15,525 bases of DNA from JBFWWW01 sp050245975 (GTDB taxonomy: Bacteria > Pseudomonadota > Alphaproteobacteria > Rhizobiales > Hyphomicrobiaceae). The notes under the pieces were generated by a model. It did not search any database. It was not told where the DNA came from and saw nothing but the letters and a program-made list of their open reading frames with translations. Shown here piece by piece: positions 12,878 through 15,525 of this stretch. How positions within the stretch are numbered: the stretch's first letter is position 1; each line of letters opens with the position of its first letter. The DNA is taken from contig JBFWWW010000081.1 of NCBI GenBank assembly GCA_050245975.1, positions 1 to 15,525 on the forward strand, read 5' to 3'. Made by a program: the position numbers and the translations under genes.

Positions 12878-13231
12878 CTAGAGCGGTCCCTTGAAGACGA
12901 AGAAGGCGCCGAGCGCGATCAGCACGAAGCCGACGAGGTGATTGAGCGTGAAGGCCGCCTTCAGGTAGAGGACCGAGAAGCCCGCGAACACGATCAGCGT
13001 GATGACCTCCTGCATCGTCTTGAGCTGCGCCGGGCTGTAGATGGCCGACCCGTAGCGGTTCGCGGGCACGGCAAAGCAGTATTCGACGAAGGCGATGCAC
13101 CAGCTCACGATCACCACCAGCCACAGCGGCCGGTCCGTGAACTTCAGGTGCCCGTACCAGGCGAACGTCATGAAGATGTTGGATACGAACAGGAGGCCGA
13201 TCGGGAGGAGCGAGGAAACACTCGTTGGCAT
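12878..13231 (-). CDS. DUF486 / DMT-family small membrane protein
   Basis: 117-residue inner-membrane protein with four hydrophobic helices. The family pattern is clear: SNIFMTFAWYGHLK, PLWLVVIVSWCIAFVEYCFAVPANRYG, YSPAQLKTMQEVITLIVFAGFSVLYLK, and LVGFVLIALGAFFVFKGPL. The AWYGHLKF, EYCFAVPANR and QLKTMQEVITL blocks are diagnostic for DUF486, grouped in the drug/metabolite transporter clan. Substrate unknown. The frame stays open upstream to 13468, but ATG at 13231 gives the conserved N-terminus and has AAGG upstream. It has its own transcript or follows the Dph6-like gene 274 bp upstream on the same strand. Confidence 0.9.
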   Translation of the reverse strand: MPTSVSSLLPIGLLFVSNIFMTFAWYGHLKFTDRPLWLVVIVSWCIAFVEYCFAVPANRYGSAIYSPAQLKTMQEVITLIVFAGFSVLYLKAAFTLNHLVGFVLIALGAFFVFKGPL

Positions 13232-13505
13232 GGGCTGGACCTTGTGCTGGCGCCGCGGTGGCAACAACTGGCGTTCTGGCGCGTGGGTTCCCCGCGTCGC
13301 CACCAGCCCGCTCTCTACCCGAGCGGCATTGCACCGCCAATGTCCATTTGCGGTACCGGCCGACGGGCCTGAGGCCCGTACCCTCAGCGGGCGGACCGTT
13401 TCCAGACGGCGGCGAGCTCGACGGTTGTCGCGCCGCAGCCTGGCCAGCGCGGGGCGCATTTGCCGCAACGTCCGCGGCGGCCCGGCTCCGCACTGGGTTG
13501 CCGGC
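13232..13505. other. Intergenic gap between DUF486 and Dph6-like genes
   Basis: 274 bp. It contains a hairpin ACGGGCC-TGA-GGCCCGT (13363-13379) without a T-run on either strand. The minus frame is open across much of it but has no start with a Shine-Dalgarno and no recognisable domain. It presumably holds the DUF486 promoter. I see no gene. Confidence 0.4.
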
Positions 13506-14192
13506 TCAGGTGCGGGCCGGCACGACGTCCGCGAACACGAAGCCGTCGCGCTCGACGACCTCGCCCACCGTCACCGCGACCGGCGACCGGAACATCGGTC
13601 CGGCGGTCACGAAGCTGTGGAATTCGCCGTTCTCGCCGCACGGATCGATGCCGGCCGGCAGGTCGGCGAGCAGCGCGGCATCGAAGCTGCGGCCGGCAAA
13701 GCTGCGGTCGAGCTTGCGCGGATCGATCGAGGTGAGGCGCGCGGCGAGCCCGCCGGCGATCATCTCGCGGGCAAGCGCGGCGGTGTCGCGCCCCCAGAGC
13801 GGGAACAGCGGGGCGATGCCGCTGCCCGACAGCTGACGCTCGCGGTAGCTGCGGACGTCGGACAGGAACAGGTCGCCGAACGCCATCGCATCGACGCCGG
13901 CCGATCGGGCATCGGCGACGAAGCCGCCGAGGATGCGCTCGTAGTCGGCGTTGGAGCAGGGCGAGGGAATTTCGATCACCGTCAGCGGCAGGCCCGCCGC
14001 CTCGGCCTGACGCTCCAGCAGCGCGCGGCGCACGGCATGCATGGCGACGCGGTCGTAGCCGGCGCTCACCGTCGTGAACAGCGCCTCGACGGACACGTCG
14101 GGCTGCCCGCGCAGCACGTGCAGGCTCCAGGCCGAATCCTTGCCGGTGCTCCAGCTCAGCCATGTTCGTGTCGGCGGGCTCGTCGGTGCCAT
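13506..14192 (-). CDS. Dph6-like / DUF71 PP-loop ATP pyrophosphatase
   Basis: 228 residues, adenine-nucleotide alpha-hydrolase fold. The PP-loop is WSTGKDSAWSLHVL (S15-T-G-K-D-S20). Central blocks PSPCSNADYERILGGF and MAFGDLFLSDVRSYRE match DUF71, and the C-terminal GIDPCGENGEFHSFVTAGPMF is the family hallmark. In eukaryotes and archaea the family makes diphthamide on EF2 (diphthine-ammonia ligase). Bacteria lack diphthamide, so the bacterial enzyme must amidate or adenylate something else; links to B12 have been proposed. ATG at 14192 has AGGAG about 12 nt upstream. Divergent from the sirtuin gene, with a hairpin repeat in the 166-bp spacer. Confidence 0.9.
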   Translation of the reverse strand: MAPTSPPTRTWLSWSTGKDSAWSLHVLRGQPDVSVEALFTTVSAGYDRVAMHAVRRALLERQAEAAGLPLTVIEIPSPCSNADYERILGGFVADARSAGVDAMAFGDLFLSDVRSYRERQLSGSGIAPLFPLWGRDTAALAREMIAGGLAARLTSIDPRKLDRSFAGRSFDAALLADLPAGIDPCGENGEFHSFVTAGPMFRSPVAVTVGEVVERDGFVFADVVPART

Positions 14193-14276
14193 GCGGGGTG
14201 AACGCTCCTGTTCCTTGCGCCGCCGATTGCGGGACCGCGCGTCGGGCGGGTAGTCTCGTCGCGATCGCGAAGCTCG

Positions 14277-14333
14277 AGATCGAGAAAGTCGCTCCGGACC
14301 TTACTGCAAACGCCGGCGAATTTCCCGATCATC
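14277..14333 (-). repeat. 57-bp hairpin repeat, copy 2
   Basis: Reverse complement aligns without gaps to 4176-4232 at 42/57 positions. The ends are self-complementary: GATCGAGAAAGTCG (14278-14291) against CGAATTTCCCGATC (14317-14330), 12 of 14 paired. It lies in the spacer between the divergent Dph6-like and sirtuin genes. Confidence 0.6.
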
Positions 14334-14358
14334 GCTCGTCGCCATATCACTGTCACGC

Positions 14359-15090
14359 ATGCGGGGGATTGCCGTGCCGCCAGCCAGAACGCGCTTCAGC
14401 CGCATCGTCATCCTGACGGGGGCGGGCATCTCGGCGGAGTCGGGCGTCGCCACCTTCCGCGACAAGGACGGCATCTGGTCCAAGGTCGACTATCGCGACG
14501 TCGCAACGCCGGAGGGCTTCGCGCGCGATCCTGGCCGCGTGCTCGACTTCTACAACATGCGCCGGCGCGGCCATGCCGGCGTCCGGCCCAACGCCGCGCA
14601 CGCCGCGCTGGCGCGCCTGAAGCGCGAATTCAAGGGCAGCGTGACCCTCGTGACGCAGAACATCGACGGCCTGCACGAGGCGGCGGGCTATCCCGATCCG
14701 ATCCACATGCATGGCGAGCTGCTGAAGGCGCTGTGCAGCGCCTGCGGCTCCTCGCACGCGTGGGAGGGCGACCTGACGCTCGACGACCAGTGCCCGCGCT
14801 GCGGCGATGCCGGCGTGCTGCGGCCGGACGTCGTCTGGTTCGGCGAGATGCCCTACCACATGGACCGCATCACGCTGGAGCTGCTGCGCGCCGATCTCTT
14901 CATCTCCATCGGCACCAGCGGCAACGTCTATCCGGCGGCCGGGTTCGTCGCCGAGGCGCGGGCCGCGGGCGCGCATACGGTGGAGCTCAACCTCGAGCCG
15001 TCGGAGGGCGTCTCGCTCTTTGCGGAGACCCGTCACGGTCCGGCGACGCAGGTGGTGCCGGCCTACGTCGAGACGTTGGTCGAAGGCTAG
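14359..15090 (+). CDS. cobB: Sir2-family NAD-dependent protein deacylase (CobB-like, class III)
   Basis: Removes acyl groups from lysine using NAD+, giving nicotinamide and O-acyl-ADP-ribose; cytosolic. 243 residues. NAD pocket: ILTGAGISAESGVATFRDKDGIW. Conserved TQNIDGLH, catalytic H118 in HMHGEL. Structural zinc site C126-x2-C129 ... C145-x2-C148. GTSGNVYPAAGF binds the ribose. FYNMRRR carries the Y65-x2-R68 pair that marks class III sirtuins, established to favour succinyl, malonyl or glutaryl groups. The start may instead be GTG 14374, which has GGGGGA 6-7 nt upstream and yields PPARTRFSRIVILTGAG; the ATG at 14359 has no Shine-Dalgarno. Divergent from the Dph6-like gene. Confidence 0.93.
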   Translation: MRGIAVPPARTRFSRIVILTGAGISAESGVATFRDKDGIWSKVDYRDVATPEGFARDPGRVLDFYNMRRRGHAGVRPNAAHAALARLKREFKGSVTLVTQNIDGLHEAAGYPDPIHMHGELLKALCSACGSSHAWEGDLTLDDQCPRCGDAGVLRPDVVWFGEMPYHMDRITLELLRADLFISIGTSGNVYPAAGFVAEARAAGAHTVELNLEPSEGVSLFAETRHGPATQVVPAYVETLVEG

Positions 15091-15159
15091 GGCCTCTCGG
15101 GCCCGGGTCGATGAAACGCGGCCTCTGCTGTCACCGCTCACGCGAGCGTTCCTTCTCCT

Positions 15160-15179
15160 TGTCATCCCCGCCGGAGCGC
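15160..15179 (+). repeat. 20-bp stub of the TGTCATCC palindromic repeat
   Basis: Identical to the first 20 bases of the type-1 unit, truncated at the same point as the stub at 4965-4984. It lies 29 bp before the full element at 15189. Confidence 0.65.
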
Positions 15180-15188
15180 CCCCATCCT

Positions 15189-15299
15189 TGTCATCCCCGC
15201 CGGAGCGCAGCGGAGAGCGGGGACCCAGGGACCAGAGGCACGCGCTGCGCTTGTGAGCTGGGTCCCGGATATTTCGCTTCGCGAAATTCCGGGATGACA
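15189..15299 (+). repeat. Composite ~110-bp palindromic element, copy 3
   Basis: Type-1 unit 15189-15228, 29-bp spacer, inverted variant type-2 unit 15258-15299. The inner stem-loop is ATTTCGC-TTC-GCGAAAT (15271-15287) where copies 1 and 2 have GGCCGC-TGC-GCGGCC. Both arms have changed together while pairing and the 3-nt loop are kept. Confidence 0.85.
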
Positions 15300-15387
15300 G
15301 GAGGGGGCGCGGCCTGCGAGATGACAAGAGGGGAGCGCGAAATTCCGAAGAGGGGGGCGCGAAATTCCGGGATGACAGGAGGGGGCG
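15280..15387 (+). repeat. 30-bp direct repeat made of element ends
   Basis: A 30-bp sequence starting CGCGAAATTCCGGG and ending GGGGGCG occurs at 15280-15309 (the right end of composite copy 3 plus flank) and again at 15358-15387. A 12-bp fragment of it (CGCGAAATTCCG) lies between at 15336-15347. This fills most of the gap between the sirtuin and the partial VOC gene. Confidence 0.75.
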
Positions 15388-15399
15388 GCGGGCGCGGGG

Positions 15400-15525
15400 T
15401 CAGGGTGCGGGGCCGGCGAACAGCAGCAGGTTGCCGTCGGGATCGCGGATGATGAAGTCGCGCGCGCCCCACGGCTGCGACCGCGGCGTGCGGAAGAAGG
15501 GCGCGCCGGACTTCGTGAACTCGCG
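15400..15525 (-). CDS. VOC family protein, C-terminal fragment (cut by window edge)
   Basis: Only the last 41 residues are in the window; the gene continues beyond 15525. The fragment includes FFRTPRSQPWGARDFIIRDPDGNLLLF, the closing module of a glyoxalase/bleomycin-resistance VOC protein. WGARDFIIRDPDGN is a common signature for antibiotic-resistance-like VOC proteins. The stop codon is TGA (complement of 15400-15402). The N-terminal module and metal ligands cannot be checked. Confidence 0.8.
   Translation of the reverse strand, partial: REFTKSGAPFFRTPRSQPWGARDFIIRDPDGNLLLFAGPAP

Overview
The window is a high-GC chromosomal segment with tightly packed, strongly GC3-biased genes. It most likely comes from an alphaproteobacterium. 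The evidence is a fabI ... histidine phosphatase ... aroC arrangement of rhizobial type, a DUF1127 small protein, a small secreted Lys-rich protein with a C-terminal KC-GKYYKKGKC motif, and many intergenic palindromes of the TGTCATCCC/GGGATGACA and AGTGTCCC types. Genus-level placement (Hyphomicrobiales or Reyranella-like) is only a guess. No phage, transposase, CRISPR, tRNA or rRNA gene was seen.

Layout, left to right. An EamA-type permease (60-950) converges on a beta-class glutathione S-transferase (minus, 1014-1622), with a hairpin terminator between them. The GST is divergent from a MarR regulator (1727-2182). The shared 104-bp spacer carries a large symmetric TTGCA/TGCAA operator candidate. 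fabI (2270-3118), a CurA-like NADP-dependent reductase (3174-4172), a histidine phosphatase (4336-4932), aroC (6307-7407) and a HAD-type haloacid dehalogenase (7404-8132, ATGA overlap with aroC) follow on the plus strand. They are interrupted by a repeat-rich 0.77-kb gap and a minus-strand small secreted Lys-rich protein (5699-5980). Two VOC proteins follow (8165-8629 and 8825-9382).

The second half holds a minus-strand DUF1127 protein plus methyltransferase pair (10991-9663). After it come a PNPOx-fold flavin or heme protein (about 11215-11859), a four-helix membrane protein (11901-12410), a secreted ClpP/SppA-like protein (minus, 12397-12798), a DUF486 membrane protein (minus, 12878-13231), a Dph6-like PP-loop ATPase (minus, 13506-14192) and a class III (YxxR) sirtuin (14359-15090). 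The last gene is the C-terminal end of a third VOC protein (minus, 15400-15525).

The genes are ordinary housekeeping and accessory metabolism. The unusual content is intergenic. (i) A composite element of about 110 bp, built of two inverted 40-bp palindromic units, occurs three times with compensatory stem changes. (ii) A 57-bp hairpin repeat occurs twice. (iii) A double-hairpin leader lies directly upstream of the histidine phosphatase. (iv) A highly structured, terminator-ended minus-strand stretch at about 5264-5450 may encode a non-coding RNA. I found no convincing multi-gene undescribed system.
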